Part shown: piece after piece, positions 24,722 to 33,213 of the stretch | How positions within the stretch are numbered: the first letter of the stretch is position 1 | How the letters are laid out: each line of letters begins with the position of its first letter | Assembly: GCF_000455205.1 (NCBI RefSeq) | Contig: NZ_AUWQ01000028.1 | Span: 1 to 64,000 of the forward strand | From: Mycobacterium sp. UM_CSW | GTDB taxonomy: Bacteria > Actinomycetota > Actinomycetes > Mycobacteriales > Mycobacteriaceae | Direction of reading: 5' to 3' | DNA length: 64,000 nucleotides | Program-made: the position numbers and the translations under genes | Notes under the pieces: model-generated | Databases searched by the model: none | The model's input: only the letters and a program-made list of their open reading frames with translations | What the model was told of the DNA's origin: nothing

Positions 24722-25168
24722 ATGGACATGGTAACGATGGGCCTGATGGGCACGGTCGTGGGTGCGTCGGCCATGGGCATCGCGGGCGTCGCGAGGTCCG
24801 CCGCCGACAACTTGCTCCCGGGAATGGTTTCGAGCACCAACAACAAGCATCAGATGAAGATGCACATCCACGCCCAGCGCTGCGACGCCATCCAACGCTG
24901 GCGGAGCGGCTTGGCGAACGCGCGGGACGCCTACCAGCAATGGGCTTGCGGCACGCAAGCCGGCGATCCGCCCAATGTCGTCGGCGACGAATGGTTCGAG
25001 GGCTTGCGGCCGTACCTGCCGACCACTGGCGATGCGGCGGCATTGCGCACTGCCCACGAAGTGCATTGCGACAACCCGACTCTCGCGCTGCTCTCGCTGG
25101 AGATCGGGCGCGTCGAACAGGAATGGATCAACGAGGCCAACGGCCGTCGGCGCCGGCTGACCTTTTGA
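24722..25168 (+). CDS. Conserved hypothetical protein with N-terminal hydrophobic helix
   Basis: 148 residues from ATG 24722. Residues 1-28 are hydrophobic and Gly-rich (VTMGLMGTVVGASAMGIAGVARSA), either a membrane anchor or amphipathic helix. The rest is soluble, with HIHAQRCDAIQRWRSGLANARDAY, many Trp residues and two Cys. I do not recognise a family. No clear ribosome-binding site is visible; a start at 24728 (MVTM...) is also possible. It ends 14 bases before the cysQ-like gene, tail to tail. Confidence 0.6.
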   Translation: MDMVTMGLMGTVVGASAMGIAGVARSAADNLLPGMVSSTNNKHQMKMHIHAQRCDAIQRWRSGLANARDAYQQWACGTQAGDPPNVVGDEWFEGLRPYLPTTGDAAALRTAHEVHCDNPTLALLSLEIGRVEQEWINEANGRRRRLTF

Positions 25169-25182
25169 GGCCGGCGTCTCGA

Positions 25183-25923
25183 CTACTCGGCGCCTGGCGG
25201 TATCGCGGCCAGCACCGTCGCAGCCAATTCCGGTCGGCAGACCACAAGGTCGGGCAGCTTGGGGTCCGGTTGGTTGTAGGCCAGGGCCGAGCCGTCGATG
25301 CGGGAGGTGTGCAGGCCGGCGGCGCGGGCCACCGCGACCGGCGCGGCCGAGTCCCATTCGAACTGGCCGCCCGCATGCACGTACACGTCGGACAGACCCT
25401 GGACGATCGACGCCACCTTGGCTCCGGCGGAACCCATTTCGACGAGGACGCCGTCCAGCGCGTCGCGGACGGCTAGTGCGATGGCCGGCGGCCGGGTGCG
25501 CGAAACCACGATCCGCGGCTGGTCCGGTGGGACCGGGGGCGCGTCGACGAGTGGCGTCGCCAAGGTGACTCCCTGGGCCGGCAGCGCCACCGCGCCGGCA
25601 GCGAGCTCACCGTCCTGCCAGAGCGCCACGTGCACCGCCCAGTCGACGCGCCCAAGCTCGGAGAATTCCCGCGTCCCGTCCAGCGGGTCGACGATCCAGA
25701 CCCGCTGCGAGCGCAACCGCACCGGATCGTCGGCGCCCTCCTCGGACAGCACCGCGTCGTCGGGCCGCTCGCGGGCGAGGGCCTCCATCAGGAAGTCGTG
25801 GGACCGCTTGTCCCCCGCCGCTTTTCGCTCACCGGCGTCGGCCTCGGCGAATTGCTCGCGCACCCCGAGCAGCAGCCGTCCCGCCTCCGCGGCCAGCCGC
25901 GCCGCCAGAGCATGATCATCCAT
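25183..25923 (-). CDS. cysQ: 3'(2'),5'-bisphosphate nucleotidase/inositol-phosphatase family (CysQ-like)
   Basis: 246 residues. Mg-dependent, Li-sensitive phosphatase fold: LSEEG with the metal-binding Glu61-Glu62, VDPLDGTREF with Asp79 and Asp82, and FEWDSAAPVAVARAAG with the last metal ligand. GTREF and WDSAAP match M. tuberculosis CysQ (Rv2131c), which clears 3'-phosphoadenosine 5'-phosphate in sulfate assimilation. It is about 20 residues shorter than Rv2131c at the N-terminus and no sulfur genes are adjacent, so it could be a paralogue with another sugar or nucleotide phosphate as substrate. Confidence 0.75.
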   Translation of the reverse strand: MDDHALAARLAAEAGRLLLGVREQFAEADAGERKAAGDKRSHDFLMEALARERPDDAVLSEEGADDPVRLRSQRVWIVDPLDGTREFSELGRVDWAVHVALWQDGELAAGAVALPAQGVTLATPLVDAPPVPPDQPRIVVSRTRPPAIALAVRDALDGVLVEMGSAGAKVASIVQGLSDVYVHAGGQFEWDSAAPVAVARAAGLHTSRIDGSALAYNQPDPKLPDLVVCRPELAATVLAAIPPGAE

Positions 25924-26025
25924 CGGTAATCCTCAATAAGTTGGTAGCGTTGACCAAATTTACCGTGCGACGATTCTTGCGGCAGCGCCCCCCGGGTCGG
26001 CCGTTTCTGCAATAACCTGGTAACC

Positions 26026-26640
26026 GTGAGCGGCAACGTCTCGTCATCGAGTCGGCTGCGGTTTCCGGGGGGACGCCTGGGGGTCGTGGGTGTCATCCTG
26101 GCTGTGCTGCTGGTCGGTGTACTCGCCTTCGTCAGCGTGAAGCTTCTAACCGGCCACCGGAGCACTCCGGGCCAGGCCACCACCCAGCCGTCGCCACCGA
26201 ACAGCTTCGCCATCCCGGGCTGTTACAACCCGTCGGTCCCGCCGGTCGAGCGCCCGAAGAAGCTCAGCATTTTGGGATGCGCCAGCGTTGCCGTTGCGCT
26301 GCAAGACATGTCGTGGAGCTCGTGGGGACCGCAGGGCGCCGACGGGACCGGCACCGCGGTCTTCAAGATTTGTGACCCCAATTGCGCCGCGGGATATCAG
26401 CTCACCGATCCGGTCGTTGTGCACGCGTGGAACGCCCAGCCGCCCCGGCCCGAGGCGGTCTGTCAGTCGGGGCTGAAGATCTTTGCCGATCTGATCTTGG
26501 CCTTCCCCAAGGCGGTCCCACCGCCCACCGCGCAGAAAACCAACACCCAGTACAACGGGATGCCGGCGGTGCACTACGTCAATTACTCGGTCGCCAACGC
26601 CCGCGACGCGCAGTTCATCGGCTACACGTTCTGCAACTAG
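26026..26640 (+). CDS. Membrane-anchored extracytoplasmic protein
   Basis: 204 residues from GTG 26026. A short basic N-terminus is followed by one transmembrane helix at about 17-41 (LGVVGVILAVLLVGVLAFVSVKLL), then a Pro/Ser linker and a domain with six cysteines (GCYNP, GCASV, CDPNC, VCQSG, TFCN), placed outside the cytosol where disulfides can form. I do not recognise the domain. No lipobox is present. It converges with the thiolase gene, stop codons four bases apart. Confidence 0.7.
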   Translation: MSGNVSSSSRLRFPGGRLGVVGVILAVLLVGVLAFVSVKLLTGHRSTPGQATTQPSPPNSFAIPGCYNPSVPPVERPKKLSILGCASVAVALQDMSWSSWGPQGADGTGTAVFKICDPNCAAGYQLTDPVVVHAWNAQPPRPEAVCQSGLKIFADLILAFPKAVPPPTAQKTNTQYNGMPAVHYVNYSVANARDAQFIGYTFCN

Positions 26641-26644
26641 TCGG

Positions 26645-27820
26645 TCAGACCTCGATGACGACCGCGCCGCCCTGACCGCCGCCCGCGCACATCGCCGCGA
26701 CACCGATGCCGCCGCCGCGCCGGGCCAGCTCGTAGGCCAGCGTGGTGACCATGCGCGCGCCAGAGGCCGCGATGGGGTGGCCGAGGCTGCACCCGCTGCC
26801 GGAGAAGTTGACCTTCTCCTCGTCGATGCCGTACTCGCGGCACGCGGCGATCGGCACGGAGGCGAACGCCTCGTTGATCTCCCACAGGGCCACGTCGTCG
26901 ACCGACAACCCGGCGCGCTGCAGCACCTTTCCGATCACCTTGACCGCGCCCAGGCCGCAGTCCCGGGGCGGCACACCCACGGCGGCCCACGCCCGGACCG
27001 TGCCCATCACGTTCAGCTTCTCGGCGAGCGCGTAGTCGCGGTCCACCAACGCGACCGCCGCGGCGGCGTCATTGGTTCCGCTGCTGTTGCCCGCCGTGAT
27101 CGAAAATCCCTCGATCTCGGGGTGCAGCACCTTGAGGGCGGCGAGCTTCTCGATGGTGGTGTCGCGCCGAGGATGCTCGTCGACCGAGAACTCGGTCACC
27201 GAGCCGTCGGCCTGGGTGATCTTCAGCGGGACGATCTCGTCGAGGAACTTCCCGGCGTCCATGGCCGCGATGGCGCGCTCGTGTGACCGAGCCGCCCAGG
27301 CGTCCATCTCCTCGCGGGTGATGCCGACCGTCTGCGCGGTGTTCCACCCGACGGTGATCGACATGTCCTTCGTCGGCGCGTCGGGGGTCTCGACGTGCGT
27401 TGGGGGCAGCCAGCGCTCCTCGAACTTCAGCTCGGGGCCGGGAATGCGCTGGTTCATCAGCGGCGTCATGGACAGCGACTGCACTCCGCCGGCGATCAGC
27501 ACACGCTCCATCCCGGAGCCGATCTGGGCCGCGGCGTTGCCGATCGCGGTCAGGCTGCCCGCGCAGTGCCGGTTCACCGCCTGGCCGGGAATGTCCTCCA
27601 TGCCTGTCGCGGCGGCCGCGTAACGCGCCAAATCCCCACCGCCGTAATGCGATTCGGCGAAGATGATGTCGTCGATGGCCGAGGGGTCGATGCCCGACCT
27701 GCGCACCACCTCGGGAAGCACCGTGGTTATGAGCGTCTCGGGCGGCGTGTTGACGAGCGCGCCCTTGAAGGAGCGGCCGATCGCCGTCCTGGTGGCTCCG
27801 ACGATCACGGGTGTGGCCAT
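26645..27820 (-). CDS. Acetyl-CoA acetyltransferase (thiolase)
   Basis: 391 residues, full-length degradative-type thiolase. Nucleophile Cys86 in AVNRHCAGSL, INEAFASV, His348 in GHPIAASGARM and Cys378 in MCAGGGQGG complete the active site. It cleaves 3-ketoacyl-CoA with CoA, or condenses acetyl-CoA in reverse. The family has many FadA paralogues in mycobacteria; which chain it uses is not visible. No fadB or other beta-oxidation gene is adjacent. Start ATG 27820. Confidence 0.9.
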   Translation of the reverse strand: MATPVIVGATRTAIGRSFKGALVNTPPETLITTVLPEVVRRSGIDPSAIDDIIFAESHYGGGDLARYAAAATGMEDIPGQAVNRHCAGSLTAIGNAAAQIGSGMERVLIAGGVQSLSMTPLMNQRIPGPELKFEERWLPPTHVETPDAPTKDMSITVGWNTAQTVGITREEMDAWAARSHERAIAAMDAGKFLDEIVPLKITQADGSVTEFSVDEHPRRDTTIEKLAALKVLHPEIEGFSITAGNSSGTNDAAAAVALVDRDYALAEKLNVMGTVRAWAAVGVPPRDCGLGAVKVIGKVLQRAGLSVDDVALWEINEAFASVPIAACREYGIDEEKVNFSGSGCSLGHPIAASGARMVTTLAYELARRGGGIGVAAMCAGGGQGGAVVIEV

Positions 27821-28036
27821 GTTTTCAACCTCGTTGCGGTGGGCGGACAGACGCCGCGAATCGTATCAAATACTGTAGGAGCAATAGTAACGGGATAAGT
27901 TGAGTGGTCACCCGCCGCGACTTGATAAGCAACGGTGATCAGCAAATCGAGAACCGGTGTTGGACGCGCGCAGCCCGACCACGGGATCGTGTAGGCAACA
28001 AGCCATTCGGATTTCGATCCCGTTGAGGAGGGCGAA

Positions 28037-29092
28037 ATGCAAGCCCAGAAGAGCACACACGTCGCTTCACTAACGGACGGCGACATCGTCGAGGAATCGG
28101 ACCTTGGTTCCATCCGTCGCCTGACGGCCGACGCGTTCCCGATCTTGAGGGGCCTGTCGATCAAGCGGCTGCTGATCAATCCCGGTGCCATGCGGACCCC
28201 CCACTGGCACGCCAACGCCAACGAGTTGACCTACTGCGTCTCCGGCACCGCATTGGTTTCGGTGCTCGACACGGGGAGCCGGTTCGCGTCGTTCGTGGTT
28301 CGCGCGGGCGACATGTTCCACGTCGACTCCGGTTCGCTGCACCACATCGAGAACATCGGCGGCGACGTCGCCGAATTCATCATCGCCTTCCGCAGCGAGC
28401 GACCCGAGGATTTCGGACTGGGCGCCGCGTTCGGGGCGATGACGGACGCGGTGCTGGGCAACACCTACGACCTCCCAGCCTCTGATTTCTCGGCGATGCG
28501 CCGCAGCACTGTCGACCGTGCACTGGCCGCCCGCGCCGGTGACCCGGACGTGCCGGCGACTGCGTATTTCGACGACCCGCACAAATTCTCGGTGGAGGCG
28601 ATGACGCCGCCCGTCAGCATCGCCGTCGGCTCGGCCCGAACCGCACGACTGCAGTACTGGCCTGCGCTGAAGGACTTGTCGATGTATTCGTTGCGCATCC
28701 GCGAGGACGGCATGCGCGAACCGCACTGGCACCCGATCACCGCGGAGATGGGCTACGTCAACCGTGGCGCGGCACGGATGACGGTGATGGATCCGGACGG
28801 CACCCTCGACACGTGGTACCTGCGCCAGGGCGATGTGTATTTCATTCCCCGCGCCTATCCCCACCACATCGAGGTCTTCGACGCCCCCGAGATGCACTTC
28901 TGCATCTTCTTCGACCAACCGACCCCCGGCGACATCGGGTATCGCGCCTCGGCAAGCGCCTACTCGCGCAAGGTGCTCGCGGCGACGTTCGGCACGCACA
29001 TCGACGACCTGCCCGACTTCCCGTTCACGAAGGCCGACCCCCTGATCGTCAACCGGATCAACCCGCTTGACGCGCACGCCGTTGGAGAGTGA
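28037..29092 (+). CDS. Bicupin, oxalate decarboxylase-like
   Basis: 351 residues with two cupin beta-barrels. First: TPHWHANANELTYCVSG with the metal-binding H-x-H-x5-E pattern and LHHIEN for the last His. Second: EPHWHPITAEMGYVNRG and PHHIEV. Both metal sites look intact, as in bacterial oxalate decarboxylase/oxidase (Mn). OxdC requires a Glu on a flexible lid near the N-terminal site; I cannot confirm it. No signal peptide, so cytosolic. GAGGAGGG precedes ATG 28037 by seven bases. It may be followed in operon by the small membrane protein 19 bases on. Confidence 0.82.
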   Translation: MQAQKSTHVASLTDGDIVEESDLGSIRRLTADAFPILRGLSIKRLLINPGAMRTPHWHANANELTYCVSGTALVSVLDTGSRFASFVVRAGDMFHVDSGSLHHIENIGGDVAEFIIAFRSERPEDFGLGAAFGAMTDAVLGNTYDLPASDFSAMRRSTVDRALAARAGDPDVPATAYFDDPHKFSVEAMTPPVSIAVGSARTARLQYWPALKDLSMYSLRIREDGMREPHWHPITAEMGYVNRGAARMTVMDPDGTLDTWYLRQGDVYFIPRAYPHHIEVFDAPEMHFCIFFDQPTPGDIGYRASASAYSRKVLAATFGTHIDDLPDFPFTKADPLIVNRINPLDAHAVGE

Positions 29093-29111
29093 TCGGTGGG
29101 CACGACAGAAT

Positions 29112-29510
29112 ATGCCGATGACCACCACACCCCTCGTGGAACGTGATACGACCCGGACGACCGCATATCGGGTTGCGGCGATGCTGATGGGCGTCGGCAC
29201 CGTCCACTTCCTGGCGCCCAAACCCTTCGACGACATCGTGCCGGCCGAGCTTCCCGGCGACGCCCGGTTCTATACCTACGCATCCGGTGTCGCCGAGATT
29301 GCGGTGGGTGCGCTGCTGGTGCCGCGGCGCACCCGGCGGCTGGCCGCGTTGGCCGCCGCAGTGCTGTTCGTCTGCGTGTTCCCGGCGAACCTCAACATGT
29401 GCCGCTTGTGGTGGGGCAAGCCCTGGCCGATGCGGATCGCCGCGCTGGCCCGGCTGCCGCTGCAGATCCCGATGATCACCACCGCGCTCAAGATCAGGCG
29501 CAACAGCTAG
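29112..29510 (+). CDS. Small four-helix membrane protein (DoxX-like)
   Basis: About 132 residues from ATG 29112 (ATG 29118 is also possible). Hydrophobic helices at about 18-36, 55-72, 78-95 and 105-125. The pattern FYTYASGVAEIAVGALLVPRRTRR with a helix ending PANLNMC fits the DoxX/DUF4267-like quinol-associated membrane family, of unknown role in mycobacteria. It follows the bicupin gene by 19 bases. A weak ribosome-binding signal is seen upstream. Confidence 0.65.
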   Translation: MPMTTTPLVERDTTRTTAYRVAAMLMGVGTVHFLAPKPFDDIVPAELPGDARFYTYASGVAEIAVGALLVPRRTRRLAALAAAVLFVCVFPANLNMCRLWWGKPWPMRIAALARLPLQIPMITTALKIRRNS

Positions 29511-29576
29511 ATCTGGCACACGGGGCATTGACCGGACACGCTCGGCGAAGATTGGCCGATTACACGGGAGGTCCCG

Positions 29577-30455
29577 GTGGGCAGGACGGGCATCGCGGCG
29601 CTGCTCGCGATCGGCGCCGCGTTCATGATCGGCATCGGCGATGCCCTCGAGCAGCGATCCGCGCAACAGGTCACCGACAAGCCGGTCGGCACCCTCGCGC
29701 TGTTTCGCCGGCTGCTGCGCGACCGCCGATGGTGGACGGGCAGCCTGGTGGCCGCCGCCGGGTTCGGATTGCAGGCCGCGGCGCTCGGCTTGGGTTCCGT
29801 GGTGTTGGTGCAGGCGCTGTCGGTGACCTCCCTGCTGTTCGCGTTGCTCATCAGCGCGGCGGCCAACCATCGCAGAATCACTCGGTGGCAAGGGATTTGG
29901 GCCGTTCTGCTGGCCGCGGCGGTCACGGTCGTGGTCACGGTCGGCAACCCGCAGGCCGGGGTGCCGCGCGGGTCGGTTCGAACGTGGATCGTCGTGGGCT
30001 TGGTCCTGGGCCCCTGCCTGTTCCTGTGTGTGATTGGAGCCCAGATGTTTTCGGGTTGGGTCAGCGCGCTGCTGCTGGGGCTGATGTCGGGATCGCTGTG
30101 GGGCGTCTTCACGGTGCTGACGAAGGGGGTTGTCGACCAGCTCGGCAACGGCGTCCCGGCGCTGCTGCGCGCACCCGAGCTGTACATCTGGGCGGTGCTG
30201 GGTCTCGCGGCGACGGCCTGGGAGCAGTCGGCGTTTCGGGCCGGCTCGCTGACCGCGTCGCTCCCCGCGGTCACCGTCGCCGAACCGATCGTCGGATCGG
30301 TGCTCGGCGTGACGGTGCTGGGCGAGACGCTTCGCACCAACAAGGTCGGCATGGTCGCGCTTGGCGCATCGGTCGCGGTGATGATCGCCGCGACGGTGGC
30401 GCTGGCGCGCAGCCAGGCGACGGAATCAGACGCTCCCCGAACCGATCCGGTGTAG
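29577..30455 (+). CDS. DMT-superfamily (EamA-like) membrane protein, copy 1
   Basis: 292 residues, about nine or ten hydrophobic helices, with no soluble domain. IGDALEQRSAQQVTDKPVGTLALFRRLLRDRRWWTGSLV near the start, and TVAEPIVGSVLGVTVLGETLR at the end of the second repeat, match the mycobacterial DMT family (Rv2325-type magnesium/purine-like transporters in annotation, role uncertain). A close paralogue is at 61274. GTG start with GGGAGG upstream. Its last 30 bases overlap the end of the VOC gene on the other strand. Confidence 0.75.
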   Translation: MGRTGIAALLAIGAAFMIGIGDALEQRSAQQVTDKPVGTLALFRRLLRDRRWWTGSLVAAAGFGLQAAALGLGSVVLVQALSVTSLLFALLISAAANHRRITRWQGIWAVLLAAAVTVVVTVGNPQAGVPRGSVRTWIVVGLVLGPCLFLCVIGAQMFSGWVSALLLGLMSGSLWGVFTVLTKGVVDQLGNGVPALLRAPELYIWAVLGLAATAWEQSAFRAGSLTASLPAVTVAEPIVGSVLGVTVLGETLRTNKVGMVALGASVAVMIAATVALARSQATESDAPRTDPV

Positions 30456-30833
30456 GGTCCCGTCGGGATCGACGTAAGCGAATTCCCTTAGCCCGTAGGG
30501 CGTTTCCTGCGGTTCGATCAGCCGGCCGGCGAGGCCTTCCAGCGCCGCCCACTCCGCGTAGAGGGCGTCGGCGTCGCTGACGTACAGATACACACTGGAC
30601 GCCGTACGCAGCGGATCGTGTTCGGCCCATTCGGTGAGGTGGATCGAGACACAGCCGCGGTCGACGAACCCGTAGCGCTCCGGGCCCTGGTAGGCGCGCG
30701 CGTCGAATCCGAGTTTGCGGTAGCGCTCGAGCGCGACGTCCAGATCTTGGACGGGCACGATCGGGGACACAGAGTCGAATGCGATTTCGGGCACACCCCA
30801 GTGTGGCAGCAAAAGCGCTGTCGTATGCTCCAC
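30426..30833 (-). CDS. VOC/glyoxalase-bleomycin resistance family protein
   Basis: About 135 residues. VSPIVPVQDLDVALERYRKLGFDARAY and YLYVSDADALYAEWAAL are two beta-alpha-beta-beta units, with GLREFAYVDPDGTLHRIG as the closing strand. VOC members isomerise, dioxygenate or bind drugs; no metal-binding Glu/His set is obvious, so binding is likely. The start is uncertain: GTG 30833, or GTG 30794 just before the domain. It overlaps the neighbouring transporter gene end to end by 30 bases. Confidence 0.75.
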   Translation of the reverse strand: MEHTTALLLPHWGVPEIAFDSVSPIVPVQDLDVALERYRKLGFDARAYQGPERYGFVDRGCVSIHLTEWAEHDPLRTASSVYLYVSDADALYAEWAALEGLAGRLIEPQETPYGLREFAYVDPDGTLHRIGSGSV

Positions 30834-30916
30834 CCGCAAACCACCTCTGAATAGCCGACGCGTGGGGGTGCGCGGAACGCTTGAGGAGCCGACTCAAGCA
30901 CGAAGGGCGCTCAACC

Positions 30917-31663
30917 ATGCGCAAGCAGTCAACCGCGGTAGCCGTGGCCGTCGTCGGGATACTGGCCGCGGCCTGCGGCGGCGGCGACGGCGGCACCGCC
31001 TCGTCGTCGACGACGACCACCACCCCGTCGAAGCCGCCGCTGGCCCAGGCCGCGCTGCCGAATCTGATGTTGACCCCGGCCGAGATCGACAGCGCGGTGG
31101 GCGCCACCGGGACCACCGTCGGCGACAAGTTCGACACGCTGCCGGACGACAGCACGACGAACTACCCGCAGGGGTACAAGTTTCCGGCCGAATGCCTTTA
31201 CGTTCAGCATCCGGGCGAGGCCCCTGTCTATGCCGGCAGCGGGAACACGGCGGTTCACCGGGAACGCGGCACCACCCCGCTTCCGCCGAATTCGAACGAT
31301 CCCGACCCCGAGGTGACCGAGGTGGTGGTGTTGTTCCCCTCCGCCAAGGAGGCGAGCGCCTTTTTCACCACCTCCACCCAGCGCTGGCCTGACTGCGCCA
31401 ACCGCCAGGGCACGATTCCCGCCGACGCGGACTCCCCTGAAATCCAATGGAAGGTGGGAGCGGTCTCCAACGCCAACGGGGTTTTGACCACGACCACGAA
31501 CGTGTCCGCGACCAAGAACGGCACCACGCTGTCCCAGAGCTGCCAGCGGGCGCTGACGGTGCGCAACAACGTCGTGATCGACGTCGACGCCTGCCGCAAG
31601 GACCCCGGGGACCTGGCCGTCACCGTCGCCAACCAGATCGCCGGCAAGGTCGACAAGCAATAG
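30917..31663 (+). CDS. Lipoprotein with PknH-like sensor domain
   Basis: 248 residues. The signal peptide ends in the lipobox LAAAC (Cys20), followed by a Gly/Ser/Thr-rich linker (SSTTTTTPSKPP). The domain has NLMLTPAEIDSAVG, FPAECLYVQHPGEAPVYAGSGNTAVHRERG, EVVVLFPSAKEASAFFTTST and QSCQRALTVRNNVVIDVDAC: the PknH C-terminal extracellular domain (two disulfides) found also in LppH-type lipoproteins. Probably a ligand-binding surface protein, outside the membrane. ATG 30917. Confidence 0.83.
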   Translation: MRKQSTAVAVAVVGILAAACGGGDGGTASSSTTTTTPSKPPLAQAALPNLMLTPAEIDSAVGATGTTVGDKFDTLPDDSTTNYPQGYKFPAECLYVQHPGEAPVYAGSGNTAVHRERGTTPLPPNSNDPDPEVTEVVVLFPSAKEASAFFTTSTQRWPDCANRQGTIPADADSPEIQWKVGAVSNANGVLTTTTNVSATKNGTTLSQSCQRALTVRNNVVIDVDACRKDPGDLAVTVANQIAGKVDKQ

Positions 31664-31884
31664 CCCACTCGTACAAGGGTTTTAGGAAGCTCGGGTAGAT
31701 CGCATTCCCCGATCGCAACCCGCCGTTCACCTGTTGGGTGTAGCTATCCCCCGCGGCAGCGGCGTACGCTCTGGCGGCCGAACCCGTCGAGACACGATAC
31801 TTGCGCCATCACCGAACCTGGTTGTAAGCCGTACCCGCAGATGGCATCCTGCGGGCGACTGTCGCACAGCGTTGAGGAGGACAA
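31664..31884. other. Leader region upstream of the MgtE-like/NRAMP-like operon
   Basis: 221 bases without a gene. GAGGAGG lies six bases before the GTG at 31885. Several short GC inverted repeats occur between 31740 and 31870, so a structured leader is possible given the metal-transport operon downstream. I could not match it to the M-box or yybP-ykoY consensus. Confidence 0.35.
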
Positions 31885-33213
31885 GTGAGCGCATCCGACA
31901 CGGCCAAGCCCCGCGGGGGGCTGCCGGTGATTCACCTGTCCGAACTGCTGCGCGCGCCGGTGGTGGCCCGCGCCGGTGAGGCCGTGGGCCGCGTCGAGGA
32001 CGTGATCGTGCGACTGCGGGGCGCCGACGACTATCCGGCGGTGACCGGGATCGTGGCGGGGGTCGGCGGCCGTCGGGTATTTATCGGCACCAAATCCATC
32101 GAAGAGTTCGCGCCGAAGCGAATCGTCTTGACCAAGAACAAAGTTGACCTCCGCGGGTTCGAGCGCCGTGACGGTGAGGTGCTGTTGCGCGCCGACGTGT
32201 TGGGCCATCGGTTGATCGATGTGGCCGCCGCGGACTTGGTGCGCGCGTACGACGTCGAGCTCGAGGACACCGGCGACGGGTGGGTGGTTGCGCGACTGGA
32301 CACCCGCCGGCCGCCGACGTTGTTCGGCCTGATCAAACATTCCGGCGGGCATGCCGCGCGCGATTGGAAGGCATTCGAACCGCTGATCGGCCACGGTGGC
32401 TCCGACGCGGTGCGGCGGCTGTCGGACCGGTTTGGCGAGTTCAAGGCTGCCGAGATCGCCGACCTACTCGAGGAGGCGGACAAGACCGAAGGCGGCGAAA
32501 TCCTCGACCGGGTGCGCAGCGACCCGGAATTGGAAGCCGACGTCTTCGAGGAGCTGGATCCCGACAAGGCCAGCCGGCTCCTCGACGGCATGCCCGACGA
32601 CGAGGTCGCCGCGCTGCTGGGCCGCATGCGCGCCGACGACGCCGCCGACGCGATCGCCGACCTGCGCCAGTCGCGGCGTCGGCGCGTGCTGGAGCTGATG
32701 CCCGCCCCGCAGCGCACCAAGGTGATCACCCTGATGGGGTTCAACCCCGAAAGCGCCGGCGGGTTGATGAACGTCGACTTCGTCTCGTGCGCCGCCACCG
32801 CCACCGCGGGCACGGCGCTGGCCCTGATCGCGGCCGCGCGCACCGTCCAGCCGGAGGCACTGATCAAGGTGCACGTCCTCGATGAGGGCGAACGGCTGGC
32901 CGGTGTGGTGTCGGTGATCACCCTGTTGCAGGCGGATCCCGTCGAAAGTGTTGGCGCGCTGATGGATTCGGACCCGGTGTGCGTCAGCGCCGACGCCGAC
33001 CTGACCGACATCGCGCTGTTGATGGCCGACTTCAACCTCTACTCCATTCCCGTCGTCGACGACGAGGACCGCGTGCTCGGCGTGGTGACCGTCGACGACG
33101 TCTTGGAAGCGACCATCCCGGAGGACTGGCGCCGACGCGAGCCCGCCCCCCGTCCGGTGCGTGAAATCACCGAACCGACCGACAGCCACGCCCCTGGAGG
33201 CCAGGCACCGTGA
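31885..33213 (+). CDS. Soluble PRC-barrel/MgtE-N/CBS regulatory protein
   Basis: 442 residues, no transmembrane helix. Residues about 15-90 and 95-150 are PRC-barrel-like (VIHLSELLRAPVVARAGEAVGRVEDVIV). Residues about 170-290 are the MgtE N-terminal superhelix: LLEEADKTEGGEILDRV, ELDPDKASRLLDGMPDDEVAALLGRM. Residues about 300-415 are a CBS pair (VSVITLLQADP..., DFNLYSIPVVDDEDRVLGVVTVDDVLEATIPEDW). In MgtE these sense Mg2+ and gate the channel; here the channel is absent and the next gene (ATG/GTG overlap 33210) is an NRAMP-like transporter, so it probably gates or regulates that transporter. Confidence 0.87.
   Translation: MSASDTAKPRGGLPVIHLSELLRAPVVARAGEAVGRVEDVIVRLRGADDYPAVTGIVAGVGGRRVFIGTKSIEEFAPKRIVLTKNKVDLRGFERRDGEVLLRADVLGHRLIDVAAADLVRAYDVELEDTGDGWVVARLDTRRPPTLFGLIKHSGGHAARDWKAFEPLIGHGGSDAVRRLSDRFGEFKAAEIADLLEEADKTEGGEILDRVRSDPELEADVFEELDPDKASRLLDGMPDDEVAALLGRMRADDAADAIADLRQSRRRRVLELMPAPQRTKVITLMGFNPESAGGLMNVDFVSCAATATAGTALALIAAARTVQPEALIKVHVLDEGERLAGVVSVITLLQADPVESVGALMDSDPVCVSADADLTDIALLMADFNLYSIPVVDDEDRVLGVVTVDDVLEATIPEDWRRREPAPRPVREITEPTDSHAPGGQAP

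Noticed and set aside
24597-25043. 148-codon open frame on the minus strand opposite the 24722 gene
   Set aside because: Very Arg-rich translation with no signal or motif; the plus-strand frame has a hydrophobic helix and a normal amino-acid profile.
31664-31884. M-box or yybP-ykoY metal riboswitch before the MgtE-like/NRAMP-like operon
   Set aside because: None of the conserved loops or the core helices could be matched by eye; only general GC hairpins are seen. An Rfam search would decide.
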